From the NCBI RefSeq assembly GCF_900046475.1, contig NZ_FCOU01000003.1, positions 221,713-285,712 of the forward strand: DNA of 64,000 nucleotides. Direction: 5' to 3'. The notes beneath the pieces are model-generated. The model saw nothing but the letters and a program-made list of their open reading frames with translations. It made no database searches and was not told the DNA's origin. Source of the stretch: Collinsella ihumii. Lineage in GTDB: Bacteria; Actinomycetota; Coriobacteriia; Coriobacteriales; Coriobacteriaceae. Both the position numbers and the translations under genes were made by a program. This document shows, in pieces, positions 63,506 through 64,000 of the stretch; positions within the stretch are counted from its first letter, which is position 1; every line of letters starts with the position of its first letter.

Positions 63506-64000
63506 ATGTCCATAGCGCCCGCACCGACCTCGGCCCAAGTGGAGCAAATATGCAAAGTTCTCGGCGATACACACAACGGCCTCACTGGATCTGAAATTGG
63601 AAGAATGCTTTCCGTACTAAGTATCGCGGATACAGACCCTTCCAATACGAAATGGAAGAGACTGTACAATGCGCTCGCCGACAGAGCGAACGGCACCGGA
63701 AAGACCACTGCCGTGTATGGCCTCGTACAATATTGTTTCGATCCTGCGCGTGGCATCGACAACGGCACGCGATACAGATGGATGATGAACGAAGTGAATC
63801 AAGTCCTCATGCTTTTAGGCATCGAAGTGCGCGATGACGGCAAGTTGCACAAAGTCCAAGTGGCGAAAACGCTGAATGAAGTTGGGCGCCGAACTAAAAA
63901 CCTCAGGAAAGCGCTTGTCGCAGCCGGTGCCCATTCTGAGGTCCTGAATTGCTGCCGCGAAGAACTTCTCGTTGATGACTACTTCCATGCCGTCCTAGAA
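63506..64000 (+). CDS. TIGR02391-family protein, 5' part
   Basis: The gene begins at 63506 after GAGAAGGGATTGCG and runs off the window end, giving at least 165 residues. The N-terminus (AQVEQICKVLGDTHNGLTGSEIGRMLSVLSI) is helical. The last visible part, LRKALVAAGAHSEVLNCCREELLVDDYFHAVLE, matches the start of the TIGR02391 (Ymh) domain, found in many phage-defence and abortive-infection loci. The C-terminus is not seen. Confidence 0.75.
   Translation, partial: MSIAPAPTSAQVEQICKVLGDTHNGLTGSEIGRMLSVLSIADTDPSNTKWKRLYNALADRANGTGKTTAVYGLVQYCFDPARGIDNGTRYRWMMNEVNQVLMLLGIEVRDDGKLHKVQVAKTLNEVGRRTKNLRKALVAAGAHSEVLNCCREELLVDDYFHAVLE

Overview
The window is high-GC (roughly 60-67% by eye) bacterial DNA. 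Compact operons, strong GGAGG-type ribosome sites, a Tat-type lipoprotein signal, an LAKTG cell-wall sorting signal, SLH repeats, an [FeFe]-hydrogenase and an M60-type (mucinase-like) peptidase together suggest a gut anaerobe of the Coriobacteriia (Collinsella/Olsenella-like). That assignment is inference; there is no rRNA marker, and I recognised no tRNA gene and no CRISPR array.

Assembly caution: back-to-back Tn5/Nextera mosaic-end adapter sequence lies at 611-644 and at 15760-15794, and 13 exact bases of the same adapter lie at 34011-34023. Order and continuity across these points are not trustworthy. The first interrupts an IS3 element and the second lies between the permease and ATPase genes of one ABC transporter.

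Layout. 1-8.7 kb is a graveyard of mobile DNA: a chimeric IS3 copy, an AT-rich islet with a secreted protein and a tiny membrane protein, an IS21 element inserted (with a 7-bp target duplication) into an IS200/IS605 tnpA, and two inverted IS1182 fragments that bracket plasmid-like relics (winged-helix/coiled-coil protein, iteron-like repeats). 8.8-11.8 kb carries a TerB-domain protein and a P-loop ATPase in one translationally coupled operon; with the Lhr-like helicase at 19.4-21.8 kb these are the three parts of a Shango-type defence system (TerB + ATPase + helicase). They are split here by 7.6 kb that contains an [FeFe]-hydrogenase, an ABC uptake operon and an SLH surface protein. Both halves have a LexA-like box at the same place relative to the -10 element.

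21.9-36.7 kb is mostly housekeeping: spermidine-synthase-like protein, Elp3, two methyltransferases around a GNAT enzyme, TrmB, a Ski2-like helicase, ThpR, aldo/keto reductase, patatin, flavin reductase, YccF, RsmJ. 38-42 kb encodes a 1,396-residue wall-anchored M60 peptidase. 42.6-47.4 kb is a pair of ABC exporter half-transporters divergent from an AraC regulator. 47.5-56.4 kb holds a BAAT-type hydrolase, a DUF6796-like membrane protein, a DUF5714 protein divergent from an ArsC-ArsR fusion, a toxin-antitoxin pair, an XRE regulator, a TetR/ABC operon and an alanine symporter. 57.7-64 kb is an accessory island with a double gamma-glutamylcyclotransferase protein, an orphan regulator-like protein, an ImmA/IrrE-PIN pair, an IS1595-like relic and the start of a TIGR02391 protein.

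The intergenic spaces contain several families of inverted-repeat elements (135-bp, about 70-95-bp, 35-bp and others), two of which have copies of matching length and layout and look like MITE-like or REP-like elements.
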